Positions 28,641 through 42,012 of a stretch of 64,000 nucleotides of DNA are shown one piece after another. Source of the stretch: Adiantum capillus-veneris. Lineage: Eukaryota > Streptophyta > Polypodiopsida > Polypodiales > Pteridaceae. The translations under genes were made by a program, and so were the position numbers. Position 1 is the first letter of the stretch. Every line of letters begins with the position of its first letter. Where the stretch lies: NCBI GenBank assembly GCA_014529385.2, contig CM043959.1, positions 51,325,253-51,389,252 of the forward strand, read 5' to 3'. The notes beneath the pieces were generated by a model. That model was not told the origin of the DNA, did not search any database, and saw only the letters and a program-made list of their open reading frames with translations.

Positions 28641-30450
28641 CTCTTTATCAATTACTTAGAAAGAATCAAAAGTTTAAATGGACAGAAGTACATGTAAAAT
28701 CCATGAAAAAGCTAAAGGAGAGCACCAAATTTGAGAAATGTAGACTATGAGTATCAAAGGCCAATAATTATGGCAGTAGACACCAGTCCTACACGAATTG
28801 GATGGACAATAGGGCAAGATGATGATGAAGGACACATATATGTGGTGAGATTTGGAGCAAAGGTACTAAATGCTCACAAAAGAAACTATCCACAGATAAA
28901 GAGAGAGTTATGGGGTATGATTACAGCCTTGAAAAATGGTAAAGACTACTAATGCATGTGTGGTTGTAGAAACAAATTGTCTACCACTTCTTGGGATGAT
29001 TACAAGTTGCTCAATGGCAGACATTGCTATGTTGCAGTGGATTGCCTACATTTAGTCCTTAAATCTCGAGTTTAAGCACATTGCACGTAGAGACAATATA
29101 GTGGCAGATATGCTATCAAGGGCAAGGTATGAAGATGAGTCACAAATGATTGATGAGGGAGATGATGTAGACACAAAGTTCTATTCTATTTTTCATGTCA
29201 AAGGTAACAATGTCTGCATGACTAATCCAATTGAATTGTTCTTGAAAGAGGTTTATGACGGTGATTGGCTCCTTATTGAAAGCTACTTGAGTACCCTAAC
29301 AAAACAGGATACTTGGTTTGAACAAGAATTCAGGAGGATACACAGGAAAGCATATGAGTACTTTTTGAGGGATGGTTACTTGTGGAAGAATCCTAAACAA
29401 AAGGGTGCTACACCAAAGGGTTATATGTAAAAAAGAGACTCAAGTAAAGCTCATGCAAGAGTTTCATGAGTCTATGGGCTGGACACAGGGGTGTGTGGGC
29501 AATCTTTTCCAAGTTGAAAGAAAAATATTGGTGGAAGGGTATGTATGAAGATGTATCTCAATTTGTAGAGTTGTGTGTAGCTTGTCAAATGTATTCAAAT
29601 TTTTGCCATTATGATGGATTGCACCCTACATATCCACTATCCATGCTCTATAAATGGGTTGTGGATCTAGTCACAATGGACTCTGGCAAATGAGATGATT
29701 AGTTCTTGCGCGAGAGGACCTAATTAACCAGGTTGAAGGGCGGGCATTAAGAGCTAAAACCACAGAATATGTATAAAAATTCTTTCTTGATGAGGTGATT
29801 TTCCGTTATGGTTGTGTGGGAATGTTCACTGTAGACAGAGGTTAGCTGGATGCCAAGGAAGCAAGGGAGTTCTTTTCTAGATTAGGAATCAAGCTTTCTC
29901 TTACTACAACTTACAACCGTGAAGGCAATGCAAAGAGTGAAAGAGGGCATCCTCTTATCATGAAAGCTTTGGCCAAGGCTTTTGAAGGACGAGTTGGTGA
30001 GTGGAAAAAATTATTGCTATATGCTTTATGGACTGATCGTACAACACATAGTTCAGTAACTGGTTATATGCCTGCAGAGCTGATGTATGGTTAACAGCTT
30101 GTGATGCCAATTGAAAATGCAATTACCACATGGAACGTACTACCTTGGCAAGAGGGGCTTAGCAGGTAAGATTTCCTTGTATTGCACATAAGGCAACTAG
30201 AGAGAAGACCTAGAGACATTGAGGCTACAAAAGAGCGACTCAAAAATGCAAGGTTGAAAAACAAGGACTACTTATAAGTGACATCGGCTTAGGAGCAAAG
30301 CAATTGACAAAGGTGACTGGGTTTTAGTGTATGATAGTAGCCTTGATAACCAGCACATAGTCATGCATAAGTTTTCAAAAAGATGGTTTGGACCGGATGT
30401 TGTAAAGCATGTGCATAAAAATGATACTCATTAGGAGAAAGATGGACTTT
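28641..30450 (+). pseudogene. E5 RNase H and integrase
   Basis: RNase H: RPIIMAVDTSPTRIGWTIGQ, YVVRFGAKVLNAHKRNYPQI. A spacer (VADMLSRARYEDE) leads to the integrase zinc region (WAGHRGVWAIFSKLKEKYWW, CVACQMYSN) and core: LYKWVVDLVTM (first Asp), MFTVDRG (second Asp, followed by a stop), NREGNAKSERGHPLIMKALA (Glu). The tail TTHSSVTGYMPAELMYG and DKGDWVLVYDSSLDNQ matches E7. Breaks occur at 28952, 29428, 29691, 29844, 30092 and 30275. Confidence 0.72.
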
Positions 30451-33002
30451 GCATGGGCCTTGTAAGGAATCCTAATATTTAGGGTAAGGCTAATGTTGTG
30501 CAGGGCTAAGGGCACAAGGGCATTCAAGAAGCTAGTTTTGAGTAGGCTTTTCTAGCCTTTTTTTTAGACACATGTAGGATGTGGACCTAAGAGGTCACTT
30601 TCTCTCTCTATCTTTTTGAAAGTGAAGGGAGTAAATGGATGTGGCCACATCAGCAAAAACGTGGGTCACTATGAGTCAAAATTTGACTTTTGTTCAAAAA
30701 AGTTATTTTTACTTATTTTTGACATAAAACTCCCCCCCAACATATATACCTATGAAAAAATCATTTTTTGACATTTTTTTAAATCTACGAACACTGAAAG
30801 TCAACTTTTTAAAAAAAAAATCCCCCCCCAAACAAAAAAAACCTTTGTTCACTCCTTCTCCTCCCTCCTCTCTCCCACTCCCCTCCCTGTCCCCTTCTCT
30901 CCTCCTCCTCCCCTCTCTCTTCCTCTCCCCCCCTGCCCCCTTCTCTCCTCCCATGTTCCTCCCTCTCCCTTCCCCCTCTCTCTTTTCATCCTTTGCTCCC
31001 TCACCCAACACCTGCCATGGTGCTCATGGACATCACAAGTGATATGGCTCCACCACCATGTACTCCGCACAACAAAAGCGTACATATTTTCTCGTCCGGT
31101 GACGTTTACACCTAGGTCCGCACGTGAGGGTGAACATAGGTCATCCCAGGAACGCCGTACCGTTGGTGAGACGAATGTTGATGGTTCTCCAATATCTTGC
31201 AAGGGGAGAAGTAAGCTTGTCAGGCTATTGCAATTGGTTATGTATGGGTGCAGGGGTATATTTGCATTCGTGGATACAAAAATGTCAAGCTCTTCATCTC
31301 AAAAGAAGCAACGTAACAATATACTTTTTACTTTTGGTTGTGTTCTTCTTATCATAGACTTTGAAGTCTAAGGTGTTGCATCTACTTGTTTTTTAGTGCT
31401 TGGCGCAAAGGTTGCTTTTGTGCACAAATAGTGAAAGGTTGCAGGCTAGAGAGGTCAAGTGTCACCACTTTTTCTCTAAAACAGCCTTCTTTGTTACATC
31501 TTGCAGGTAGGTGCTTCAAATCCATGCTTATTAGAGGTGGGTAATCTCATCCTAATGTATATTTTAGGATTATTGGATGGAAATACTTGAAAATTTGTAT
31601 AGCATATACTTAACAAGTGTCTTTATTATACAGCTTTTAAATGTTGAATTCATACATGTTTTTGTTTGAAGAACATGTCTCTAACGCGTCATGATACAAG
31701 GTGACCTCTTACTATGCTAGTTGAGTGGTGTTGTTTGCAAGAATGGCTCAAGGAACTCGCATAACACAAAGCTTTTACGATAGCACAAAGGTCTCCTCAA
31801 GCAATGTGGCTCCCACTACACCAAAAATCATTATGCTAGCATGGAGAGATCCCTAGTAGGACAATACTACACCTTTTCATCAGCAACACACCCTTTTCTA
31901 ACATGAGGGCACCCCCACCAAAGATATTTTTATGTGATAGATTACCCCATGCATGAGCATACCATGTCATGGAATGGATGTAAGATCTGTGACCGCACTC
32001 CCCCTTGGAAGTTGTTCACGAATGTATGTTATCAAAGTTAATGAGAAGAAATTTGGACCTTTTTGTTTGTTGATGTGTAAGAGCACTCTAGGTCTACCAT
32101 ATTTTAGATTGATAAGCTAAACAAGATTTGTAGTCATTTAAAGTGTAAATTTGTTTTTGTTTGGTAAGATTGTACATGAGAAGACATGATAAAGTACAAG
32201 AGATCTTGATGGAATAAACCTTGATGCCACACCTCTCCTTGAACCCTTTGATTTCTATAGTTGTGGGAAGTCCAAAGGAAGACTATTTTCAAATTTTTAG
32301 CACTATTTTTTTTTTGAAAGAAATTTTGGTTATTTTAAAGTTTGTACACCATTAGCAAGAGAAGCTCCATTTTCCCCTTCGATACAACCTTAGGGGGTAC
32401 CCACTCCCCCCCTTATACCCTCCAATTTCTACTTTCTCCCCCCCATGTGGGATTACTCCATTGCCACTTGGCACCATCCTCCCACCTCCCCAACTTCCCC
32501 AAAAACTTCTAGCTTCTCCCAAAGCATGAGGGGCCTTCTTGGACAATTTTCCCCGAGGCATACCTTGCTGCTCCGGTCACCGAATGATGCACCGTAACAC
32601 ATGGCTCAAAGCCCATCATCTCGGCTATCTCCAAAAATATGAAACTTGAGCATTTCTAATCTTAGACCCCCAAGTTGGCCTAGTTGCCCTTCTCGCATAC
32701 CCGCAATCACCTTCTAAGTTGAGACCGCCCGCTTCGGATGCTCATAACTCATGATGTACAAGTCCGATTCACAAGCAATAAAGCACGGATAAAAAAAATT
32801 ATTAAAAACCATATTTTGGAGTCTCAAACAAACCAAAACCTCAACATTCAATCTTGGCAAAATCACACTTTTGTACATAAATTTTTACAAGGCCACTTTC
32901 AAAACTTGCAGGGCAATGTACACATATATACATGAGGATAGTGGGCAAGATTTTTGGCATGACCTAGTGACTTCATGATGCTTATCCAAAAAATGCCTGA
33001 TA
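30451..33002. other. Non-coding interval between E5 and E6
   Basis: It contains a pyrimidine-rich stretch (30845-31000, imperfect CT repeats), then AT-rich sequence. ORFs read here (30752-31371) are low-complexity or unsupported. The left edge may include the undefined E5 LTR and 32000-33002 part of the E6 3' LTR, but no matching partner was found to prove either. Confidence 0.4.
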
Positions 33003-33155
33003 TAGCTTGCCAACCCCCCCTTGCGTGCTTAGTCATTCATGACAAGTAGAGGTCCCTAGGGTGAACAACTACTTCATTTCATCCCCAGAAACCTCATTTA
33101 CATCCTGTCTCAACATTGTCTCCTTCTATTGATAGCATGTCATCATTCACAATTG

Positions 33156-34441
33156 TCATAAATGTGCCAGATATTTCTTCAATCTATAACCATTGATACA
33201 ATATTTATGTTGTGCACCATTTAAGTCTGCCAACTGATATGTGCCATTTTCAAATTTATTCACAGCAATAAAAGGACCTTCCCATTTGATTTGAAACTTC
33301 CTCTGAAAGGTATTGTGCAACTTACTATTGTATCGCAACACCAAATCACCCTTTTTAATTTTCTTATCCTCTACACATTCATTGGCTTTTAGCTGAGCCT
33401 TCCTTGACACTTCCTCATAGTAACCCAAAGCTAAAACTCTATCCAATTGCAAGCATTGTAAATCCAATAACCTCTTCTGCCATGCATTTGTTTGCTTCTC
33501 ATCTTCCAATGACAATAAATTGAGAGCAGTAATTTCACTTCAATTTGCAATAAAGCTTCCTTGCCATAAACCAAGTGGTAAGGGGAAAATCTTGTGCTCA
33601 TCTTGATAGCAGTTCTGTAGGCCCACAACGCACAAGGCAACTCTGAATCCCAAGTTTTTCCATGTGTTTGAGTCATCTTTGTCAAGATCTTTACCAACTC
33701 TCCATTGAACCTCTCATTGAAACCATTACATTGTGGATAATAGGGAGAATTGTATCTATGTTGTATATTGAGCTTCTCGCATAAGAAAAAAAACAGCTCT
33801 CCTCTAAATCCTGGTCCTCTATCAGAAAGTAGCTCTAGTGGCACACCAAATTTGGAACATATGTACTCATAAACAAATCTTCCCATCTCTTTACTGGTAT
33901 TTTTTTTGACAGCCTTGGCTTCTGTCCATCATGACAAATAATCCACTGTGGTCAAGATGTAAGCATTTCTCTTGCTAGTCATAGGTAAGGGTCCAATGGC
34001 ATCGAGACCCCATTTCTCAAACATGTCAAAAGCTAGAATTGTCTTTCGCAATTCAGGCTTTACGATTCTTTTTCCCATCCTTTGACAAGGCAAACACGAC
34101 TTGCACCAATGATTAACATCCCGTTGAATACTTGGCCATATATAACCTTCTTGCAAGACCTTATGCATAGCAAAATGGCATCCACAAGATCCCTCATGAT
34201 TTTCTTCTAGAATTTTGTAAATCTCCTCCTTCCAAGGCACAAGACGCAAAACCAAATCACCTCCTTTCATGTAAAGCACATCATCAAGAATTTTGTATTT
34301 CTTGGCTTTCCTTATGAACGCATACATTTTAGAAGAGGACAAACCTTCAGGTATAACATCTGTCAATAAAAATCCACTTCCTTTGATTAGATTTCCCTCC
34401 CATGATATAAGGGGGCATCTGCTTTTACCACAAACACACAA
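33156..34441 (-). pseudogene. E6 integrase
   Basis: From 34441: the spacer VLYMKGGDLVLRLVPWKEEI, zinc region HEGSCGCHFAMHK and CKSCLPCQ, core start FEKWGLDAIGPLP (first Asp) and TTVDYLS, then a stop at 33929. The 33886-33431 frame continues with GVPLELLSDRGPGFRGELFF (second Asp) and NGFNERFNGELV (Glu), ALWAYRTAIKMSTRF and LVYGKEALL. After a frameshift near 33515, 33515-33156 carries the tail KKGDLVLRYNSKLHNTFQRK, WEGPFIAVNKF and NGTYQLADLNG. All three catalytic residues are kept but in broken frames. Confidence 0.8.
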
Positions 34442-36009
34442 GTGATCATCTCTTGGGAAGCATCACGAGCTTCTTCATTTAGAGATCTCTCAATATGCTG
34501 CAAGCTCCATGCTTCAAGATTTTTGAGCAACGCTTTCACTTTGAAGCATTAATTTTTCAGTTTAGTGTTCTTATTCTTCCATACTCCGAACACTTGCTTC
34601 ACAACCAACAAAGCATCTCCTTTAATTTGCAAGCGTCTAATTCCCAATTGTAATCAAACATACAAACCACCTTCAAGAGCCATGTATTCTGCTTCATTGT
34701 TACTTTTGGCATCAAGTTTCAACCCTTGATTCCTCATAAGCTTCCCTTGTGCATGATAAATAACAATGCCGCTTGAAGCAGCATCATGACTTCTTCGATA
34801 AGAACCATAAAAGTATAACAGTGAAGCATTAGGGATGGCCAGAGTCCCAATTTCCTTCTTTCACACCACCTCTTCTTTAACCAAAATCAAAGTATTTTTA
34901 TAAGTGAGAAGATCCTCTAAGGTAGCCCGAGTACTTTCCTCCACCAAAAAGGTGAACTGAAACTCCTGGAGCTCAATAACCCATCTCATCACTTTTTTTG
35001 ATATCTTTGAATTATTGAACAATTGGGGAAGCAATCTCTCTCATGAGGAGTTTTCATTCTGCTAGCATAATGAACAGGCTTCATATATTGAGATTGCTTC
35101 ACCCTTTGTAATAACATGGCTCCAATAGCATCATCTCCCACTGATGGGTTGACATAAAACTCCTTTTTCCAGTCAGGAGCTTGCATAATAGGTAACGTAC
35201 TCCAAACTTCTTTAACTTTGTCAAAAACATCATCACATTCATGAGACCACTTTAAGGGATCATTCTTAATTATTTGCTGCAATGGATACAATAGTTGTGA
35301 TGCTAAAGGTATGAAACGAGATGGATATTTAAATTTTTTGTATGAAAGTGGTCAACTGTCTGGTATCTTTAGGGGATGACAGTAACAACAAAGCCTCCAC
35401 TTTCTTTGGGTCTACTTCAATCCCATTTTCTGAAATAACATGCCCAAGAAGCTTCACCCGTGGCTGTGCCAAATGACATTTTTTAGGGTTTAGCTGACCC
35501 CCGCATCCATCATACCTTGAAAAAGTCATTTCAAGCTTTTGAACATGCTCTTTCCTTGAGCTTTATACGCAGAAATCATCTATGAACCCTTTGACAAACT
35601 TTCTAAGGAATGGGGTAAGGACCCAATCCACTTTCCTTTCAAAATCTCCTGGCCCATTTGTCAACCCAAAAGGAAGGCAATAAAAGCAGAAACAACCCCA
35701 TGGAGTGATGAAAGTAGCCTTTTTCCCATCTTCAAGAGCAAGGATAAGCTGAAAGTATCTTGAATACCCATCACAGACACTGCATCTTTCAAAACTAGCT
35801 ACTACTGCATCTAGCAATTGATCAATAAAATGCAAAGGATAAGGATCTTTCTTGGTCATCGCATTTAGTGGCTTGTGATCAACACAAACTCTCCAACAAC
35901 CATCTTTCTTTGGGGTGACTACTACAGGGCTCACCCATTCATCATTATCCACTTGCACAATGAACCCTGTATCCAAAAGCTTCTCCACTTCTTCCTTTAA
36001 AGCATTCAT
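34442..36009 (-). pseudogene. E6 RT and RNase H domains
   Basis: 36009-35563 holds the RT core (VDNDEWVSPVVVTPKKDG, CWRVCVDHKPLNAMTKKDPY, YSRYFQLILALEDGKKATF, CLPFGLTNGPGDFERKV) and the catalytic GFIDDFCV. 35529-35329 is the thumb (LNPKKCHLAQPRVKLLGHVI) and 35291-34989 the first RNase H (NPSVGDDAIGAMLLQRVKQS). Between 34988 and 34442 short frames still show a second RNase H (a reversed-strand equivalent of SNNEAKY...GDALLVVKQVFG near 34700-34580). The frames are separated by stops and shifts. Confidence 0.75.
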
Positions 36010-37050
36010 CTATTCCTTACCCATCCTTCTTAATTTCTGTTGTATTGGCTTTGCCCCTTCAACTAGCTCAATCTTCACAAGATCCCCAACAAAACCCCTT
36101 ATTTCTTGATATGAGGTAATGAAAAGATTTGGAAACTTGTCCAACATTGCTAAGTACTCCCTTCTTTCTCCTTGGGTCAAATCAGTACTTAGAATATTTT
36201 GAATCAACTCTTTCTTCACTGGTAGTTCTTATTTTGGTTGCATTAACTCTTCAAGTTGCTCTAAACGGCTTGAAGCATTTATATTCCTTGATATTTGCAA
36301 GACTTTACTAATTTCTTTCTATTCCTCATCCAACAAAAAGAATGACACTTCACCCTCATCACTGGAACTCGAAGTAGTGTTCGTTTCTGAGTCTTCAGAA
36401 CTGTCATCACTGGTAGTTTTGGACTCCTCATTATCACTCACATCTTCAAGTGCCATAGGCTGTTTGGTAGTCATATCAAACACTCTCTTTTCACCCTTCT
36501 TGTCATGCCCTCCAATTGTGCCCTTACGCCAATCTTGCATGGCACCCACAGCTCTCTACTAAGGTTGTCCCAAAATGAGAAGAAAGGCTCCCAGATCAAC
36601 TAGCATAACATGAAAGTTTACCATAACCCTTCACGTTAAAGACTTCGACTTCCAAATTCTTGATCATTCCCAAACATTTCACTTTGGAATGGTTCGCTAT
36701 TCGAATCCAAAACCCAGAGCTTCCGCATGTAATGAGACCCAGTCTCTCAACTCATGACTGTGTGATCACACAAACTTGAGCACCTCCATCCATGTAGGTT
36801 TCTCCCATGCCCACACTTGCCAAGCGTTTACCATAGGACAGATGTTGGGTAACTCTTCCACAGACAACACTCTAACTTGTTTATGCTTTAGCTCTTTTTC
36901 TGGATTCACTAATGATTTCCATTGCCTTTTAAGTTTGGGCACCATATTCATCAACTGTCCAAAAGTACAATCTACTTTCCTCCCAATCAGGTCTTCCTTT
37001 AAGCTGTAAGCTGTTTTGCCTTCTCCCAACGATAAATCCACCATTTCAAA
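36010..37050 (-). pseudogene. E6 protease region, acidic linker and RT start
   Basis: 37044-36766 matches the pre-protease part of E4 (KVDCTFGQLMNMVPKLKRQW, VEELPNICPMVNAWQ). The protease active site is poorly preserved, falling in a stop-rich stretch. 36549-36319 begins with the protease end (GAMQDWRKGTIGG) and an acidic Ser/Thr/Asp linker (SEDSETNTTSSSSDEGE) parallel to that of E4. 36219-36010 holds the LDKFPNLFITSYQEIRGF segment before RT. Confidence 0.65.
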
Positions 37051-38205
37051 TCATCTATGAGGATTTCTCTTTCTCTTGGCTTTTGCATCTTCACCCTCTT
37101 TCTCCTTCCCTTTCTTTATGCTAGGCCTTGGTGCTGCATAGCCTTCCCACTCTCTTTTGCCTATTGGCAGGACATCTGCTTCTTTCTTTTCGACTCGCAC
37201 AATGCCCACACGACCACCAGAGGTTGAGGCTTGATTTTCTTGTCCAGTACTTTGATCTCCCCATATATCTAATGCATAAGCATTCGCTCTATTAGGAAAT
37301 TGCTGAGGAAGTGGAAACATATCCCCTCCCATCCTTGTTGGCTTTGGACAATAAGTGCTGATGTGACCAAGCTCACCACAATTATAACAAGTAGGAATGA
37401 ACCTCCTCTACAGCTCAAAACCACCTTGTCCATGGCCCGCATCAGAATTAGGATGAGCTTCACATGCCTAAGCCATCCCTCTACCATGTCCACGACCACC
37501 TCCACCACCAAGAACACTACGTCGTAATTCCTGCATCATGGTCATCATGTCTTGCATATTTCATTGCAACTGTTTGGTATTAGTAGCTTGTTGAAAAGGT
37601 TGGCCTCCAGCTTTTGCCTGATTCTCCTCCTTTTGGCTACCATTATTTTGCTCAAGGACCACTTTCTCGTATTCATTAAGCCTTTGAGCTTTCCATTCTT
37701 TCTCGCTGGCAATGGCGACGGCCTCCTCGAAGGTGGCGGGCCTTTTCAGCTCAACTTTGAACTTCAAACTTTCTTTTAGTTTTTCCACAAAATGGTCCTT
37801 CTTTAACATGGATGGAGGAATCTTGTTTCCCAATGCTCGGCCCCATTTATCCCATAAACGAGTGAGCTGCATGACAAAATCATCAACACTTTGATTAGCC
37901 CTCTGATTGTACCCCAAGATTTCATGCCAAACTTCATCAGGTACTTCGATGGATTGGTATTGTGCCAGGAAAGCTTGCTTCACACGGTTGTAGTCTAAAA
38001 CCACCCCTGGATTTTGTGCCTGCATCAACTCCTCAAAATTATGTAACCAAACTTTTGCCTCACCCTGTAAACTACATTGTAGCAGCCACAACAATATAGC
38101 TTGTTCTAGTATATTGTGTAGTAAGCAATTGACTTCCAACTTTTCAATAAACGTCTGTGCATTTTCATTATACAATCCATGAAATCATGGGAACTCGTCT
38201 GCCAT
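37051..38205 (-). pseudogene. E6 gag and nucleocapsid
   Basis: ATG 38205 opens MADEFP, then a TGA and FHGLYNENAQTFIEKLEVNC. The frame is open from about 38184 to 37561 through the capsid core (EAKVWLHNFEELMQ, NQSVDDFVMQLTRLWDKWG, ELKRPATFEEAVAIASEKEW). After a stop at 37561 a Gly/Arg-rich stretch leads to the zinc knuckle CYNCGELGHISTYC (37389-37348), almost the same as in E4. A Lys-rich basic end closes at 37051. Confidence 0.78.
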
Positions 38206-38485
38206 GTTTGATTTCCACAAAACACTTACATGTGATGTCAAAAAGTCAAGGGATATCGATGGGTCGCTCCAGTACCTAATCCACCTCACACTGTGTAACC
38301 CGGCCCCTAGTGCTTGGCTTCACAAAACCTCATGACCCTCCAAAATCTGCAATCCCATTATACGACCGCCTCAAGTGTTGTCCACAATTTTCACATACAT
38401 ATGCGGTTGTCCATAAGGACCCACATCCCTTTTACATTCACTGTCTGTAAACATATTCCACAGGAATGGGAGCATAGGAGTACTT

Positions 38486-38505
38486 GCTCCTCCATGGGGG
38501 CACCA
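38486..38505 (-). promoter_or_regulatory. Probable primer binding site of E6
   Basis: On the minus strand TGGTGCCCCCATGGAGGAGC lies in the position expected after an LTR end (CATCA near 38510) and before gag. It starts TGGTGCC like the E2 site, but the rest does not fit the tRNA-Asp end well, so the primer tRNA is uncertain. Confidence 0.5.
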
Positions 38506-39083
38506 AAATGATGTTAGCATGCGAACAAGAAGGAAAACAAGAACCTCTATAGCATAGCACACACCACACCGTCCGAAGGAAACACCATAAAGTTGCAGAA
38601 AACACCTATGTCGAACACCTGTAAAGTCGGGCGAGAAACAACCCTAACTCAAACCATGATTAAAATTGATGAAAACCAAGACCATAAAGATGAAGCTCGT
38701 GTTGTTTAGACCTCCATCGAGTATCTATATGCTTGATTCCGACAACAGACGAGAGAGTTACAAGCTTTTGAAGTTGGGGTATCTCTCAAAAGCTCCAAAA
38801 AAGCTAGTCTTGGATAGATATTGTGGCATGTACAAGGATGTTGGTATGATTTCAACAATGTGCCGGCTCCATCGAATAACACCATAGGACATTCTCACAT
38901 GTTAAGCATAGACTTACAAGCTTGGAGAGATATTGTGGCACGTACAAGGATGTTGTGTAACAGACTTGGACACTCCAAGCCGAGATTCTACTGCGACACG
39001 ACAAGAATTCACTTCAAAACAATTCACAGTTCGCAATTGATTCGACATGGCCCGCCAAAGTCCCTCGATGCTTTTGGCTGGAG

Positions 39084-39203
<120 letters not shown>

Positions 39204-39504
39204 CCTGCTTATGTCCTTGATTCCCTTTGCTCACCGAGGACAAGAGAGAGAGCAAGAGATTGCCCTTCCCTTTGCCTACCGAGGACGATGGGAGAGAGAG
39301 AGAGAGCCTCGAACTTCTTCTTCTCCCTCCCTCGCTTCACCAAGCTTCTTTTCTTTGCCTTATTGCTTCAGGGTCCCGAGAGAAAGAGAGAGAGCGGCTC
39401 CTTTCCTTGCTTCTCCAAGTTGATTACAAAAGAGAGAGCGAGCTTGAGATAGAGAGCTTCTTCTCCTTGCTTACTCGAGAGCGAGGTCAAAAGATTTCTC
39501 AAGG

Positions 39505-39636
<132 letters not shown>

Positions 39637-41161
39637 TCTATGCTCCCCCAACTGGACTCCTTCCTTCTTCGCGCTTCATGCCCTTGCCCCCTAACCTCCC
39701 TACCTCATGCTCCCCTCGTTGTTTCCTCCTCATGGACCTCTCATTGCTTGCTTTCCCCTTTTTTAACTATATATATCCTCCTTCTTATACAGCCCCTTCC
39801 CCGCCTAAGCAACGAGGATGTCGTCGTTGCTAGGGCTGTTGGAAGTGGGAGTGATGATGTGGCAGGTCGAACTAGGAGTTGCGCAAAACTTGGTGAGATT
39901 TGGGCCGATTAGGGGCGCCATTGCCTTGTGATACCTTTTGTCTTCAGAGTCGCGAGCCGCACCGAGTCCCACTGCATCCGCTACGAGTGCTTCTTTCCCT
40001 TGATGTGCTACTCGCTGTTTCCGCCAACCCTCCTTATTTTTCTTCACCTTCACACTTGCTTACCCCTTATTAAGCGGGCGGCCATTGGCTCTTTAATTTG
40101 GGCGGCCACTACTTCATTTTCCTTGGGCGGCCGGCCCTTGTAGTGGCACCACATTTGGTTACATGACCAAGGCAATGATTGAAAAGGCACCAAATTTGGC
40201 GTACATAAAATCAAGGCCTTCCTAAGCACAACATCTTTCTTGAGCAGTGCCTGTGGAGCTAGGCATATCCCACAATCAACACTCTCCAGGAGATGACATT
40301 TCGAACAAAGAGCTCATCAAGAACTTTTTGTGCTTTGGTAACAGCACCACATTTGGTATACGCAACGGCCAAGGAATTTTTCTATGTGACATACCAGCCA
40401 AAGCAACCAATGATTGACAATATGATCGTGAATTCTACTGCCCATATCAACGTCTCCTACCTTCAATATGCAAGTACAGGCGATTGCATTTGGAGAAAGG
40501 CATTCCCCTCGCATTTGGTTAAATTCCCTAGAGTTTCCTTATCGCAACCAGGCTGGGTATATCTTGGAATCATTGTTCTGCATAAGATGACATTCTAGAG
40601 CTTTGTTGAAGTCAAAAATTCCCATATGGCACTCCGGTCGAGCGGACCAGACTAGTACAGAATTGGCCCCCCGGTGAATCTTTAATGGCCAATATCTTGG
40701 CAACCGGAACTCTGATCGTTGACCTGAAAAGATCGACATGCTCCACAAAGTAAGCACTTCAGGCCCATGCATTTATTTCATTTCTGTCCCTTAGCTGCAG
40801 TTGCCCAATCCGGTACGGCGGATCTGTAATTGACTCAAACTTCAAACTGCCATAACTTTTTCACCGTAGCTCCAATCGACGAGCCATAAAGACAAGCCAG
40901 TAGAGCACTTCAAGCATTGCAGCTCTAAATCATAAAATCCCATCTCTGCTCACTTCAAGCATACTCCGTTTTCGCATCATTAAAGCATTTGTTGGCTCTT
41001 TAAAACCGCATCTGGTATACATTAATCATAAAACTTGGCCTGTTAACAAGCCTTGATCACTGCTCAACAAATGTGTAGACTTTAAAAAAACTTATCTTGA
41101 AAAAAACTTATCTTGCATTTCTTTGATCTTTTTTCCATGCTGGAAGCGGAGCTGCACGACA

Positions 41162-42012
41162 TCCACCCCCTCTGAACTTGGTAAGCCTATGATCTATGCC
41201 AACTGCACTTCAATCTGCATCTGGTATAGGTACTTCAAGCTCTTTGCCATCATCAGACTCATGTAACTAGGAAACATATAAAAAATAAAATACGGCATAT
41301 ACCCTATCATCAATGTTCTAGCTTTATCATTAAGTAGCTGCCCATTAGAAATCCTTGAACCGTATCTACTGTATCTCCAAAGCATTCAATTATGGAAAAC
41401 CTGTTTAGTGAACCCCGCTAGACTCAAGTGCTCCAGTGAATGGTGCACACACCTTGACCATCAAGTTCGCTTTAGGGAACCCTGTCAAGCTCAAGTATGC
41501 CTTACCCTGCCTGCACAAGGAATGGCCGTCAAGTCCTTTACTTCAAGTTATGGTAGCAAAACCAACTCAAAATATGTAAAGATACTTTATCAATTGTTCA
41601 AATAATTCAATTGGAAGCCAACCATGTAATCTTATTGAACGCATAACCAAAAACTCTTCCCACGTAGCATAAATCTAGAAAACAAAACCTGTACCATGCA
41701 ACCTGCTACAATAGATAACTGGTAATCTTCAAACCTACAGCTTGCACTTTAGTAGCCCCCCGAATCAAACGGGAAACCAATCATTTTCCCCAATGTGAGC
41801 ATTCCTTTAAAAAATCTGCACCATCCTTCAGGATCATAGGGAAAATACAAGAATTTCCAATTAGTAGAGCATAAACCTGAATTAACCCACAAACCTTCAT
41901 GAAAACCGCCTGGATCATTTGGCATATAAGCCAATTACCCAGGACCATGCATATATCTGTCACCTCTTGGATCAGAAGCTAGCTCAACATCCCCTACATC
42001 ATAGGGTAACAT
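41162..42012 (-). pseudogene. Polypurine tract and 3' internal end of a further element, with a short unknown ORF
   Basis: The minus-strand AGAGGGGGTGGA at 41173-41162 is identical to the E7 polypurine tract and is followed by TGTCGTGC, an LTR-like start. Upstream, 42012-41749 reads as an aromatic/Gly/Pro-rich product with recurring DPGG, DPEG and DSGG motifs (NDPGGFHEGLWVNSGLC, FPYDPEGWCRFFKG), broken by one stop near 41932. I do not know this protein. It starts exactly where the E7 3' LTR ends, so it may be the continuation of the element into which E7 inserted. Confidence 0.4.

Larger units (their letters stand above)
27127..30450 (+). mobile_element. E5: degenerate Ty3/gypsy pol, same family as E7
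   Basis: From the E4 junction rightwards there is a protease-RT linker, RT, RNase H, integrase and an integrase tail, each matching the corresponding E7 segment in order. Gag, protease and the 5' LTR are missing on the left because E4 lies there; no 3' LTR was recognised after 30450. Many stops and frameshifts. The block GGGATTGCAGTGGTACA at 27129 matches the E7 minus strand near 46435, placing the E4 insertion point just after the E5 protease. Confidence 0.8.
33003..38515 (-). mobile_element. E6: Tat-lineage Ty3/gypsy element, degenerate
   Basis: Reading leftwards: LTR end and primer site (38505-38486), gag (38205), zinc knuckle (37389-37348), protease region, acidic Ser-rich linker, RT, RNase H, traces of the second RNase H, integrase (34441-33156) and a polypurine-like run (33024-33008) with an LTR start like that of E4/E10 (ATCAGGCATTTTTTGG). 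It shares domain order and linker with E4 but is clearly more diverged from E4 than E10 is. Stops and frameshifts occur throughout. The outer LTR limits are not resolved. Confidence 0.78.

Noticed and set aside
30709..31371. ORFs around the CT-rich stretch
   Set aside because: Low-complexity Lys/Arg/Glu or Ser/Pro translations and no recognisable domain.
40145..40165. A further primer binding site (TGGTGCCACTAC on the minus strand)
   Set aside because: The same word recurs at 40183 and 40344 as part of a local repeat, and no LTR end precedes it.
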